Position numbers and translations under genes: made by a program
From: an uncultured Gammaproteobacteria bacterium
Lineage (GTDB): Bacteria > Pseudomonadota > Gammaproteobacteria > JAADHQ01
Direction of reading: 5' to 3'
Length of the DNA: 64,000 nt
Assembly (NCBI GenBank): GCA_947258655.1
Contig: CAMYJD010000004.1
Location: 7,644 to 71,643, forward strand
Shown here: positions 37,280 through 46,745 of the stretch, in pieces
How the letters are laid out: each line of letters starts with the position of its first letter
How positions within the stretch are numbered: the first letter of the stretch is position 1
Notes under the pieces: model-generated
Told to the model about the DNA's origin: nothing
What the model saw: the letters and a program-made list of their open reading frames with translations, nothing else
The model's database searches: none

Positions 37280-38177
37280 ATGAATCTCACATTTCAACAA
37301 ATTGTATGTAGTGCCACAGGTGCAGACGAGTTATTCCATATTGAAGACATTCAATCGTTATGGAGTGGCTATGGCAAGGTTATGCGCTATGGTCTGAAGG
37401 GCTGCGCCCGTGACACGGTTGTAGTCAAGCATGTCAGGTTGCCGGAGTGCAGTAATCATCCGCGTGGCTGGAATACCGATATTTCCCATCAACGGAAAAT
37501 TAAATCCTATTACGTGGAAATCGCCTGGTATCGGGACTGGGCACATGCCTGTGGTGATCATTGTCGTATCCCGCAATGTCTTGCTGCCGAGGCGGGTAAT
37601 GATGAATTCCTGATGGTGTTCGAGGACCTGGATGCCAGTGGTTTTTCAGGGCGCAGGGAATCGGCATCGATGGCGGAGATGGAGTGATACCCGACCCGAT
37701 GAATTGATGGCGCTCGACGATGAGGCACTGAAAGGTGCCGCAGCACAAATTGACCATCTATTGCGAACAGCCCACTTTCAAACCTTTGTCCATGGTGATG
37801 CCAAGCTGGCCAATTTCTGTTTTCCCGACAATGGCGAGCAGGTGGCGGCCGTTGATTTCCAATATGTCGGTGGCGGCTGTGGCATGAAGGACGTCGCCTA
37901 TTTCATAGGTAGTTGCCTCTATGAGTCCGATTGTGAGCGCTATGAGGCGGTATTGCTAGATTATTATTTTGCCCGGCTCGGCGAAGCGCTGAAGATGCGC
38001 AATAGCAGCATTGATATCGCTGCTGTCGAGCAGGAGTGGCGCGCGTTATATCCATTGGCCTGGACCGATTTTCATCGCTTCGTGAAGGGCTGGAGTCCGG
38101 GGCACTGGAAGATTCACAGTTATAGCGAGCGCCTTGCCCGTGAAGTAGTGGCGCAACTACATGCATCGGCGAGTTGA
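37280..38177 (+). pseudogene. Aminoglycoside/choline-kinase-like phosphotransferase, disrupted
   Basis: Two frames encode two parts of one kinase. The first (37280-37687) ends with [10 protein letters not shown] and a stop. The second reads from about 37683 as W-S-D-T-R-P-D-E-L and continues to 38177 with the catalytic loop [12 protein letters not shown] and V-D-F-Q-Y-V-G-G-G. The fusion point skips the roughly 40 residues that normally separate E-D-L-D from D-T-R-P-D-E-L in this family, so an out-of-frame deletion of over 100 bases is the simplest reading. The family is known as EcKinase/CHK-type phosphotransferases; the substrate is unknown. Confidence 0.75.
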
Positions 38178-38179
38178 CG

Positions 38180-39076
38180 ATGCAACTCAGCGCAGCTGAT
38201 CTTGCTTACCTGTCTGAGTGTGCGATTGCGGCGGCCAAACAGGCTGGACAGCTGATCGAAAGCTATGCAAACAAGACGGTCAGCGTTCAGCATAAACACG
38301 GGGGTGGAAGTCCTGCCTCGCAGCTTGTCACCGAGGTGGATATGCTCAGTGAGGCGGTGATCCTGAAGCTGCTCCAGCCTGCCTGTGAGCGCTATGGGCT
38401 TGCACTGTTAACCGAGGAGCGTACAGACGATAAAGAGCGATTACAGAAAGATTATTTCTGGTGTATCGATCCACTCGACGGGACCCTGCCGTTCATCGAG
38501 TCAATACCCGGTTATGCGGTTTCTATTGCGTTGGTGTCCCGGTCCGGTATACCAATAATTGGTGTCGTCAATGACCCGTTGACACATACGTTGTATTCTG
38601 CCGTGAAGGATCAAGGTGTGTTGCGTAACGGCAAACCGTGGGCAGTCAGTTCTGTATCGTCGACCGAGGAAAGATCCTTGACGCTCATCTGTGACCGAGG
38701 TTTGCTGCAACAAGCTTACTACTCACGCTTATATCAGGCCCTGGAGTCGATGGCGCAGAAACGTGGTCTGAACGGATTACAAACGCTAGAAAAGGGAGGG
38801 GCGGTCATGAACGCCTGTTGGGCGTTGGAGAATCCACCGGCTTGTTATTTTAAATACCCCAAGCCGGAACAGGGCGGTGGAAGTGTATGGGATTTTGCGG
38901 CGACGGCCGCTATCTTTAATGAGTTGAATCTGATTGTCAGTGATTTTTATGGTCAGCCGCTCGATTTGAATCGAGCAGATTCGACGTTTCTGAACCATCG
39001 TGGTGTTATCTTTGCGACGGATCATGCACTGGCCACTGACATCCAGGGCTTGTTGGTGTTGTGTAACAAAGGGTAG
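38180..39076 (+). CDS. Inositol-monophosphatase family phosphatase (CysQ-like)
   Basis: Magnesium-dependent phosphatase of 298 residues. The metal-binding signature is D-P-L-D-G-T-L-P-F near residue 100, with E-E-R upstream (L-L-T-E-E-R) and W-D-F-A-A-T near residue 240. Family members hydrolyse inositol phosphates, PAP or fructose bisphosphate; the substrate here is not clear. I start at the ATG at 38180; a TTG two codons upstream is less likely. It lies directly behind the broken phosphotransferase gene and was probably its operon partner. Confidence 0.82.
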   Translation: MQLSAADLAYLSECAIAAAKQAGQLIESYANKTVSVQHKHGGGSPASQLVTEVDMLSEAVILKLLQPACERYGLALLTEERTDDKERLQKDYFWCIDPLDGTLPFIESIPGYAVSIALVSRSGIPIIGVVNDPLTHTLYSAVKDQGVLRNGKPWAVSSVSSTEERSLTLICDRGLLQQAYYSRLYQALESMAQKRGLNGLQTLEKGGAVMNACWALENPPACYFKYPKPEQGGGSVWDFAATAAIFNELNLIVSDFYGQPLDLNRADSTFLNHRGVIFATDHALATDIQGLLVLCNKG

Positions 39077-39145
39077 ATGGTTTCTATCTGACGCGACTTG
39101 TTGTTCCGCTGTTGGTCTTTTCAGTTGTAATGGGTGTGGCATTCA

Positions 39146-39544
39146 ATGTTTAGAAGTACAGAACACATAGGGCTTATCCACGAACAGAAAATAGCATATA
39201 TGATGAAGGATCTGGGTGAACGAGGCCTTCAGGAGGGGGGAATTGCGCCAATCATATATAAAGTCTTATGGCGCTTCGGTATAAACGTTGTTCCTCCCTA
39301 TTTTTCAACATTCTGGTATTTGTTCCTGATGCGGGGCGTTATGTATGGAATGTTATTCGCTCTGATATCATTGCCATTGGCCTATATCATTAGTGATGGA
39401 CCTTTTCGGGGCTTCAGCATCATGTCACTGCTGTCTATGTTTGTATTTGCGGGAGTTGTTTTTGGATTGCCTGTTAGCGTTTATTACAGGATAAAAGCCA
39501 ATAAGTTAAATCTGCCCCCTTGGAGTAAATATGGATCTGGGTAA
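39146..39544 (+). CDS. DUF6404-like small membrane protein
   Basis: Protein of 132 residues with two membrane helices (about 65-88 and 98-118). An N-terminal helical part has the pattern G-I-x-x-x-x-x-x-K-V-L-W-R-F-G-I-N-V-V-P-P-Y-F, which I recall from DUF6404 proteins. The ATG at 39146 is preferred to a GTG at 39134, but neither has a good ribosome-binding site. Function unknown. Confidence 0.65.
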   Translation: MFRSTEHIGLIHEQKIAYMMKDLGERGLQEGGIAPIIYKVLWRFGINVVPPYFSTFWYLFLMRGVMYGMLFALISLPLAYIISDGPFRGFSIMSLLSMFVFAGVVFGLPVSVYYRIKANKLNLPPWSKYGSG

Positions 39545-39626
39545 TAGAACTACCGCATTCGAAAATAATATCCAGTGTTATTAGAAACAATTATTCTGCA
39601 CCCGGATTTATCGTTTTTCATGTGTG

Positions 39627-40460
39627 CTATCTGGATCTGTTGATTGATTTGGCGAAAATCGTCACGGCGTTGTCATAGCCAATTTGCCTGGCGACATCGA
39701 CCGGGAGTTGTGCCAACCATTTGCGTATTTTTATTACTGCATCATCCAAGTGACGCCAACGCTTAACGCTGTAAGTATCAACGCCAATCATGAAACGTCC
39801 TGGGAACTTCAGAAATAGTTCATACCAGGAGTCATCTATCTGTCCTAAGGGCGCAATCTGTTCGTCACGTACCGAGAGGTCAATATACAAGGCTGGATAG
39901 CGAGACAAATAGTCGGCGAGAAGATCGGGATAGGGGAAGGTGCCGGCATGCGCCCAGACGACTGTCTGCATCGGAGCGATATCGTATACAGTATCGATGA
40001 CTGCCGGGTCGCCATGGATCATCAATGACAATTGGCGTTCACTGGCGATTTTGACGATTTGTCTGAATACAGGGCTGTGGCGGTCTTTGGCGAAGATGTG
40101 CAGTTCACCAATTCCGTGCCAGTGGCCTGCGTCGAGCGCTTGCTTTACACGGTCCGGCAGGCTTGTATCGTAAATCCATTGAGTCTTGTCTTTATAGCTG
40201 TGATAGACCCCCAGAACGGGCACGACACGTTCGGGTGCGTGCTTGTAGAGAGTTGCCGTGTGGGAAGGGGGGGTACCGGTCACCACAGCGAACCTGATGC
40301 CGTTGCGATCCAGTTTCTCGATTATTTGTTGTGGATTGTATAACGCGGCATCGGTTGCATTATAGTGCAGATGAACATCAAACAATACATCGGCTGCGTG
40401 GCTGAACGGGGGCATCAACGCGGTTATAAAAAGTATCAATATATGATAGTTTGTCTGCAT
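39627..40460 (-). CDS. Exported amidohydrolase-family protein
   Basis: Amidohydrolase-2-type TIM barrel of 277 residues with a signal peptide (hydrophobic run, then F-S-H-A-A-D). The metal-binding D-V-H-L-H motif is at the start of the mature part, with further histidines in I-H-G-D and W-A-H-A-G and an aspartate in G-V-D-T-Y. Most relatives are cytoplasmic decarboxylases or lactonases; an exported one is less common. The substrate is not known. Confidence 0.8.
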   Translation of the reverse strand: MQTNYHILILFITALMPPFSHAADVLFDVHLHYNATDAALYNPQQIIEKLDRNGIRFAVVTGTPPSHTATLYKHAPERVVPVLGVYHSYKDKTQWIYDTSLPDRVKQALDAGHWHGIGELHIFAKDRHSPVFRQIVKIASERQLSLMIHGDPAVIDTVYDIAPMQTVVWAHAGTFPYPDLLADYLSRYPALYIDLSVRDEQIAPLGQIDDSWYELFLKFPGRFMIGVDTYSVKRWRHLDDAVIKIRKWLAQLPVDVARQIGYDNAVTIFAKSINRSR

Positions 40461-40722
40461 CAGGGGATCTCTTTATTCTTATATAAACATCGATAGATCG
40501 CCACATCGCAAATAACACGGCTGTTTATGTCTTGCAATTGAATGCCCATTCGTCATCGTAATGACAGCTGAAATTATTAGCTAGCAGGGAACTGCGCATA
40601 CTTGTTTTCTGATAATATTCGCGTGGCCATAAATAATACCGCAATAGTCTATTGTAATAGTGACCTCTATATACCGGCATAATAATGTTTATACTTTAAT
40701 ATGCTTATTTGAGATATAAAAC

Positions 40723-40914
40723 ATGAATATTGATGTAGAAAAAGACCAAATTCAGACGCATGTTGCTAGTGGAAACTACCATGCGGCAATCAATATCGCA
40801 ATATCAGCCATGAATGCGTGCCGTCGGCATAATGATCAACGTGGTGTCGATATTTTCTTGAATGTGTTAAAAGACATCGTCCAGGTCATGACGAATGAAT
40901 TTGGCAGTCAATAA
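40723..40914 (+). CDS. Small hypothetical protein
   Basis: Open frame of 63 residues, probably two short helices (D-Q-I-Q-T-H-V-A and A-A-I-N-I-A-I-S-A-M-N-A-C-R-R). There is no signal peptide, and the ribosome-binding site is weak. The pattern resembles single TPR-like hairpins (S-G-N-Y-H-A-A-I-N-I-A). It may be a real small gene or chance. Confidence 0.45.
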   Translation: MNIDVEKDQIQTHVASGNYHAAINIAISAMNACRRHNDQRGVDIFLNVLKDIVQVMTNEFGSQ

Positions 40915-41118
40915 CCGCAGCAATGCTGTTATCTGGCTCTATTTGTTGTATTTGTGTCATATCAATCATTTCTGTAACGGTCAATTCTATCGAAATTAGA
41001 TGTACATAATTTTATAAGATAACGATAAAATTCCTGTTATTATTCACGATTGTCTTTCGTCTATTTCCCTGCTACATTCGAGATAGATGGCCAACGTTTG
41101 ATTCCGCAGGAGTTGACT

Positions 41119-41589
41119 ATGGCAACACTAACAATCAATGGTAAACAGGTCGATATTGATGTCGACGCTTCGACACCGCTTTTATGGGCACTGCGTGAGC
41201 AACTGGGCCTGACCGGCACCAAATACAGTTGTGGTATCGGCATTTGTGGCTCGTGCGCAGTACATGTCAATGGTGAGGCGGTACGCTCGTGCGTCATACC
41301 GGTATCGACTCTCAAGGCCACCGACGAAATCACAACCATCGAAGGATTATCGGCGGATGGCAGTCACCCGCTACAGCGGGCCTGGGCTGAGCTTGATGTG
41401 CCCCAGTGCGGTTATTGTCAGCCAGGAATCATCATGACGGCCGCTGCCTTGCTGAAGCGGAATCCCGATCCCAGCGATGCCGATATCGATGCCCACGTGA
41501 CCAACATCTGCCGTTGCGGGACCTATAATCGCGTGCGTCGCGGCATTCATCTTGCCGTTGATCTTAACAAGCGGGAGAAGTCGTCATGA
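41119..41589 (+). CDS. iorA: Molybdenum hydroxylase [2Fe-2S] subunit (isoquinoline oxidoreductase alpha type)
   Basis: Small electron-transfer subunit of a xanthine-oxidase-family enzyme. The plant-type cluster cysteines are in C-G-I-G-I-C-G-S-C and the later C; the second cluster is held by C-G-Y-C-Q-P-G and C-R-C-G. The ATG at 41119 has GGAG six bases upstream; a frame from 41050 would add 23 unrelated residues. It overlaps the catalytic subunit gene by four bases. It is close to IorA; the real substrate may be another aldehyde or N-heterocycle. Confidence 0.88.
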   Translation: MATLTINGKQVDIDVDASTPLLWALREQLGLTGTKYSCGIGICGSCAVHVNGEAVRSCVIPVSTLKATDEITTIEGLSADGSHPLQRAWAELDVPQCGYCQPGIIMTAAALLKRNPDPSDADIDAHVTNICRCGTYNRVRRGIHLAVDLNKREKSS

Positions 41590-43766
41590 CCAGGGAGCGT
41601 GTCAATATTTCCCGCCGCGAGTTTCTGATTCATTGTTCCGCGCTTGGTGCCGGTTTTTCGCTGGGCCTGTATGTTCCGTTCAACAGCCAAGCTGACGAAG
41701 CGGCCTCGTCACAGACAACGGAGGTTAATGCCTGGGTCGTGATCGAACCCGACGATACCGTCATCATTCGTATCGCACGTTCCGAAATGGGTCAGGGGAC
41801 GCTGACTGGACTGGCGCAACTGGTGGCCGAGGAACTCGAATGTGACTGGTCCAGAGTCAGGACCGAATATCCCACCCCTGGGCAAAGCCTGGTTCGCGGG
41901 CGTATCTGGGGCAGCTTTGCAACCGGTGGCAGCCAGGGCATCCGCGGCAGTCATCAGTATGTGCGCAAGGGTGGCGCGGTTGCGCGCGAAATGCTGATCG
42001 AGGCCGCGGCAGAGGTCTGGGGCGTAGCGAAGGACCAGTGCAGTGCAGAGAACAGTATCATTACACACAAGCCGACGGGACGTACGACAAGCTATGGCAA
42101 GGTCGCTGCAGCCGCAGCGGAATTGATTCCGCCATTTGAGGTGGTGCTGAAGGATCCGAAGGACTGGAAGATCATCGGCAAGCCGGTCAAGCGTCTGGAC
42201 ACAGTCGATAAACTGAACGGCAAGCAGGTCTTTGGTGCCGACCTGCAATTACCCGGTATGCTCAATGCCGCAATCGAGGCCTGCCCGACCTTCGGTGGCA
42301 GGCTTAAATCATTCGATAATACCAGCGTGGGCAAGATGCCTGGTGTACGCAAGATTGTTCGTGTTGGGGATAATGCCGTGGCCGTCGTCGCCGACAGCTG
42401 GTGGCAGGCAAAGACAGCGCTGGATGCACTGCCAATCACATGGGACAAGGGCCCGCATGCCAGTGTCAACAGTGCCTCGATAGAGCAAATGCTGGATGAC
42501 GGCCTGACGGCCACACGAGTCTTTGTCGGTAACCGCAATGGCGATATTGACAAGGTGCTGAAGGGCGCAGTAAAAACCGTTGAGGCAACCTATACCTATC
42601 CATACCAGAACCACGCGACGATGGAGCCAATGAATGCGACGGCACTATGGACCAGGGACCGTTGCGAGGTCTGGTGCCCGACGCAGAACGGCGAGAATGC
42701 GCATGAGGCCGCGACCGAAGCGGCTGGTCTGCCGCCAGACAAGTGCGAGGTCTACAAGATACATCTTGGTGGCGGTTTTGGCAGGCGCGGTGCGTTCCAT
42801 GACTACGTCACGCAGGCGGTATTGATTGCAAAACAGATGCCGGGAACGCCGATCAAGCTGTTGTGGTCGCGCGAGGAGGATATGTTGCATGGCCATTATC
42901 ATCCAATCACAAAGGCCAGAATGGTTGGTGGTCTGGACGACAAGGGTAACCTGATGGGTCTGCATATGCGCATTTCGGGCCAGTCGATACGCGCGTCGAT
43001 CAATCCCAGGCGCAAAAACAGGATGGACAAGTTCGTGTTTCAGTGTTTGCTACCCGATGGAGATCACGCCATCAGCTATACAGTGCCGAATTTATTGATC
43101 GACCATGCAATGCGTAATCCGCCTGTGCCGCCGGGTTATTGGCGCGGTGTGAATATCAATCAGAATGCTATCTATATGGAGTCCTTCATTGATGAACTCG
43201 CGCATGCGGCAGGCCAAGATCCGCTCGTATTCCGGCGCAAACTGATGACTCATCATCCGAAAAGCCTGGCGGTACTGAACGCGGTGGCCAAGAACGCGGG
43301 CTGGGGTAAACCCGCACCCAGGGGCGTATATCGTGGTCTTGCGGTATGTAAGGCCTTCGCCAGTTATGTGGCGGCCTGTGCCGAGGTTGCGGTCGATGAT
43401 AAGGGCATATTAAAGATCCATCGTATTGTCGCGGCCACCGATCCCGGTCATGCCGTCAATCCGCAGCAAATCGAGGCCCAGGTCGAAGGCTCGTTTGTGT
43501 ATGGTCTGTCGGCATTACTGTATGGTGAATGCACGATCAAGGACGGTGGTGTCGAGCAGCAGAATTTTAACAGCTATCCGTCGATGCTGATTCGGGACAT
43601 GCCGAAGGTCGATGTCATTATCATGCCATCCGGTGGATTCTGGGGAGGCATCGGTGAACCGACCATTGCGGTCGCTGCCCCTGCCGTGCTGAATGCCATC
43701 TTTGCCGCCACCGGCAAACGCATCCGACGTTTTCCGCTCAAGCACGCCGACCTGCGTCCTAGCTGA
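41586..43766 (+). CDS. iorB: Molybdenum hydroxylase catalytic subunit (isoquinoline oxidoreductase beta type)
   Basis: Large molybdopterin subunit of 726 residues. The N terminus is a twin-arginine signal (I-S-R-R-E-F-L-I-H), so the folded enzyme is exported. The molybdopterin site G-G-G-F-G-R-R-G lies near residue 395, and the base Glu is in G-I-G-E-P-T-I-A near the C terminus. Oxidation of aldehydes or N-heterocycles in the periplasm is expected. Its partner gene overlaps upstream, and maturation genes follow. Confidence 0.9.
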   Translation: MTRERVNISRREFLIHCSALGAGFSLGLYVPFNSQADEAASSQTTEVNAWVVIEPDDTVIIRIARSEMGQGTLTGLAQLVAEELECDWSRVRTEYPTPGQSLVRGRIWGSFATGGSQGIRGSHQYVRKGGAVAREMLIEAAAEVWGVAKDQCSAENSIITHKPTGRTTSYGKVAAAAAELIPPFEVVLKDPKDWKIIGKPVKRLDTVDKLNGKQVFGADLQLPGMLNAAIEACPTFGGRLKSFDNTSVGKMPGVRKIVRVGDNAVAVVADSWWQAKTALDALPITWDKGPHASVNSASIEQMLDDGLTATRVFVGNRNGDIDKVLKGAVKTVEATYTYPYQNHATMEPMNATALWTRDRCEVWCPTQNGENAHEAATEAAGLPPDKCEVYKIHLGGGFGRRGAFHDYVTQAVLIAKQMPGTPIKLLWSREEDMLHGHYHPITKARMVGGLDDKGNLMGLHMRISGQSIRASINPRRKNRMDKFVFQCLLPDGDHAISYTVPNLLIDHAMRNPPVPPGYWRGVNINQNAIYMESFIDELAHAAGQDPLVFRRKLMTHHPKSLAVLNAVAKNAGWGKPAPRGVYRGLAVCKAFASYVAACAEVAVDDKGILKIHRIVAATDPGHAVNPQQIEAQVEGSFVYGLSALLYGECTIKDGGVEQQNFNSYPSMLIRDMPKVDVIIMPSGGFWGGIGEPTIAVAAPAVLNAIFAATGKRIRRFPLKHADLRPS

Positions 43767-43781
43767 GATTTCGCCTCATCG

Positions 43782-44753
43782 ATGATGCCACAAGCAGACG
43801 ATATCGAGGTCCTCGAGCAGAGCCTGGCCTGGTTGCAGCACAAACAATCTGTGGCCTTGGCAACGGTCATCCGTACCTGGGGTTCGTCGCCACGTCCCCC
43901 TGGCTCATTACTGGCCATGAACAATAGCGGGCAATGCGTGGGTTCGGTATCGGGCGGTTGTGTTGAGGATACACTGCTGGCGCGTTATCGTGCAGGCGAG
44001 CTGGCAGGGCCCGCACCGACGATGCTGGATTTTGGTGTTGCAAGGCAGCAGGCAACGCGTATGGGTCTGCCCTGTGGCGGGCGCCTGGAATTGTTGCTGG
44101 AGCACCTGACGGATGTCGATTCGCTCGCGGCCTTGCTGCAAAGACTGGGCAATGGTGAACTGGTTGCTCGCAGTGTGGACCTTGCCAATGGCGACGTCAG
44201 CCTCCATCCGGGTGATGGCGGCCTGGAATTCGAGCTTACCGCAACCGACGTGATCAAGACCTTTGGCCCGGCCTGGCAATTGTTCATCATTGGCGATGGT
44301 CAACTCGCACGTCATCTGGCCAGTATGGCCCGGCAGCTCGATTATCGGGTCATTATTTGCGATCCGCGTGAGACGTTCAAACATCCGCATGCGCTTGTTG
44401 ATGTTCATTACCACCAGCAGATGCCCGATGAAGCCGTGCACGGTCTCACTAATCAGGCGCGCACCGCGATTGTCGCACTGGCACATGATCCACGCCAGGA
44501 CGACCTCGGTCTGGGTGCAGCGCTGGAGTCGCAGGCGTTCTATATTGCTGCGCTGGGTTCAACGCGTTCGGCGCAGGCCCGACGTGAACGCCTCGCGTCA
44601 CTGGGCTATAGTGCCGAGAATATTGCACGTATTTATGGACCGGCCGGCCTGTCCATTGGCAGCAAGCGGCCGGCAGAGATCGCGGTTTCCATTCTCGCGC
44701 AAATGACAGCGATACGAAACGGCATTGACGTGCGCATGCAGGACAGGTCATGA
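43782..44753 (+). CDS. XdhC/CoxI family maturation factor
   Basis: Molybdenum-cofactor insertion or sulfuration chaperone of 323 residues. The N-terminal XdhC_CoxI part has A-T-V-I-R-T-W-G-S-S-P-R-P-P-G and V-S-G-G-C-V-E-D; the C-terminal Rossmann part has I-I-G-D-G-Q-L-A and V-I-I-C-D-P-R. It lies between the hydroxylase and a MocA-like gene and overlaps the latter by four bases, consistent with loading cofactor onto this enzyme. Confidence 0.88.
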   Translation: MMPQADDIEVLEQSLAWLQHKQSVALATVIRTWGSSPRPPGSLLAMNNSGQCVGSVSGGCVEDTLLARYRAGELAGPAPTMLDFGVARQQATRMGLPCGGRLELLLEHLTDVDSLAALLQRLGNGELVARSVDLANGDVSLHPGDGGLEFELTATDVIKTFGPAWQLFIIGDGQLARHLASMARQLDYRVIICDPRETFKHPHALVDVHYHQQMPDEAVHGLTNQARTAIVALAHDPRQDDLGLGAALESQAFYIAALGSTRSAQARRERLASLGYSAENIARIYGPAGLSIGSKRPAEIAVSILAQMTAIRNGIDVRMQDRS

Positions 44754-45325
44754 GCACAATTGTCGGCATCCTGCTTGCCGCCGGCTCGTCAACGCGTTTC
44801 GGCGCATCCAAGTTACTGCATCCACTACCTGACGGAACAGCTGTCGGTGTAGCCGCTGCGCGCGCGTTAGTGCAGGCAGTGCCGGATTCAGTAGCCGTTG
44901 TGCGCGCAGGCGATACTGCATTGATGGATGCATTGTCACGGCTCGGCATGCGCGTGGTGGAAAACCCGCACGCCGAAGAGGGTATCGCTACAAGTCTGGC
45001 CACTGCTATTAATGCTGCTGCAGATGCTGATGGCTGGATCGTTGCTCTGGCCGATATGCCATGGGTGCAGACCAGGACCATTACCATGCTGGTAGAGCGA
45101 CTGCGATTTGATGCGTCGATGGTCGCGCCTGTGTACCAGGGGCAGCGTGGGCACCCGGTCGGTTTTTCAGCACGTTGGCAACAATCGTTACGCAGCTTAT
45201 CGGGCGACATTGGGGCAAGGGACCTGCTTGCCGAACATGCGCATGAACTGGAATTACTCACGACGACTGATGCCGGTGTGCTCAGGGATATTGATTGTCG
45301 GCAAGATATGTTTGAGGAAATATGA
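44750..45325 (+). CDS. MocA-like molybdenum cofactor cytidylyltransferase
   Basis: NTP transferase domain of 191 residues. The nucleotide motif is L-L-A-A-G-S-S-T-R-F-G-A-S-K-L-L near residue 9, and a metal-binding A-L-A-D-M-P-W follows near residue 100. In hydroxylases of this class the cofactor is molybdopterin cytosine dinucleotide, made by MocA. Location in the operon supports MocA over MobA. Confidence 0.82.
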   Translation: MSTIVGILLAAGSSTRFGASKLLHPLPDGTAVGVAAARALVQAVPDSVAVVRAGDTALMDALSRLGMRVVENPHAEEGIATSLATAINAAADADGWIVALADMPWVQTRTITMLVERLRFDASMVAPVYQGQRGHPVGFSARWQQSLRSLSGDIGARDLLAEHAHELELLTTTDAGVLRDIDCRQDMFEEI

Positions 45326-45360
45326 ATACGCACCGTCAGTGACTGTGCAATAAAAATACG

Positions 45361-46080
45361 ATGAAATATATAGGCATAGACGGGTGCAAGGCAGGTTGGT
45401 TTATGGTCGGGTTCAATGCCGATGGCGGTTACGATACGCGGGTATTGGGTAAAATTTCCGAAATGGCTGCTAATCTGTATGCGACCGAGCAGGTATTGGT
45501 GGATATACCCATCGGGCTGAAGGGAATCGATAATGAAAGTCGTTTATGTGACAGAGAAGCGCGGACCTTGCTGAAACCCAGAAGGCATGCAAGTGTATTC
45601 TCTGCGCCATCGAGATGTGCACTGGATTGCACTAGCTACACTGAGGCCAATACCCGTCAGCGTGCCTGTAGCGGCAAAGGCATGAGCAAGCAGACCTTCA
45701 ATATTCTTGCCAAGATACGGGAAATGGACGGGTTTCTGCACAACAACCGCTATCGCGACAAGATCCGTGAAATGCATCCGGAGGTATGTTTCTGGGCTCT
45801 GAATCATGAGCAGGCCATGCAACACAACAAAAAAACGGATGCCGGTTTTCAGGAGCGCATGCATGTTTTGCAGCGCTATCGTCCAGATGCCGATGATATC
45901 GTTACAACAGCCCTGCAGGCATATCCACGTGTGCAAGTGGGCAGGGATGATATTGTCGATGCACTGGTCGGTGCGATGACTGCGACCCAGGTCAAGTCGT
46001 TACATTGTATTCCTGAGCGTCCCGAAATTGATGATCATGGATTGCCGATGGAGATTGTTTACTGGTCGCCGCAAGGATAA
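45361..46080 (+). CDS. DUF429 domain protein
   Basis: Protein of 239 residues with the DUF429 opening G-I-D-G-C-K-A-G-W. The fold is predicted to be RNase H-like (V-D-I-P-I-G-L then P-R-R-H-A-S-V-F). No function is settled for this family. It follows the molybdenum operon by 35 bases on the same strand; the link may be only positional. Confidence 0.8.
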   Translation: MKYIGIDGCKAGWFMVGFNADGGYDTRVLGKISEMAANLYATEQVLVDIPIGLKGIDNESRLCDREARTLLKPRRHASVFSAPSRCALDCTSYTEANTRQRACSGKGMSKQTFNILAKIREMDGFLHNNRYRDKIREMHPEVCFWALNHEQAMQHNKKTDAGFQERMHVLQRYRPDADDIVTTALQAYPRVQVGRDDIVDALVGAMTATQVKSLHCIPERPEIDDHGLPMEIVYWSPQG

Positions 46081-46137
46081 GAGTTGCTAGTAATAAATAT
46101 ATGTCGTTTTATCGACATTGAATGCAGTTCTCATCCT

Positions 46138-46350
46138 TTAATCCCTGTCCAGCCTGTCGAGTATCGCCGCAAAGCGGGGAAAATGTCTGGCATGATGCTT
46201 GATCCACCTGCTCATGCGGGGGGAATTACGCGTTACCAGCGGCAGGCCGATTAATACCATGGGCACACCAAGCGGCAGTGGGGTCCAGAACATGACAAAT
46301 CCGACCAACACAAACAAACCGCCTATACCTGCAATCAGTGGTTTTAGCAT
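46138..46350 (-). CDS. Small two-helix membrane protein
   Basis: Protein of 70 residues with two hydrophobic stretches (about 5-20 and 28-40) separated by P-L-P-L-G-V-P, then a basic tail (R-W-I-K-H-H-A-R-H-F-P-R). I know similar small proteins in proteobacteria, usually described as PGPGW- or DUF-type, without function. Convergent with the DUF429 gene. Confidence 0.6.
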   Translation of the reverse strand: MLKPLIAGIGGLFVLVGFVMFWTPLPLGVPMVLIGLPLVTRNSPRMSRWIKHHARHFPRFAAILDRLDRD

Positions 46351-46407
46351 TAAATATTCCGTCGAATTAAAATAATATTAAATTTGGGTTCAAAGAATTA
46401 AAAAATA
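46351..46407. other. AT-rich spacer before the REP-like repeat
   Basis: Short spacer with no features other than A runs. It precedes the hairpin at 46408-46468; the rest up to the creatininase gene at 46746 also holds no gene that I see. Confidence 0.4.
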
Positions 46408-46468
46408 AAAAGGGGTCGGTGACAAATGAAAATGCGAATGATTTCGTTTTGTCACCGACACCTTTTTT
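46408..46468. repeat. REP-like hairpin (GTCGGTGACAAA palindrome)
   Basis: GTCGGTGACAAA at 46416-46427 pairs perfectly with TTTGTCACCGAC at 46449-46460, extended by GG/CC and A/T runs with one mismatch. The inner loop is 21 bases. The design, a GGGG(T)... palindrome flanked by A and T runs, fits dispersed REP-like elements of gammaproteobacteria associated with RAYT transposases. A T tract follows, so it can also work as a terminator. Confidence 0.6.
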
Positions 46469-46745
46469 AGAGAAGGCTGATTATGGAAAAAAGCAGGCAA
46501 CAGCAGGCCAATGACTGGTTTGATTGAATTTCAGACAGATGTACGCATCAATATCGACCATGCATCTGAGCAGGTTCGAGGTTCGATAGGTATTCATTAG
46601 CATACCTCAGGTGCTTTATAGAGAGCATAAGCCTTAAATATTTCAGTTTATGGACAGAAAAATGATAACTTTTTTACAGTAATTAAATCGGGGCAAAGAA
46701 GATGGTTAATCAATTCACACAGAAAAATGAAAAAGGCATCATCGC

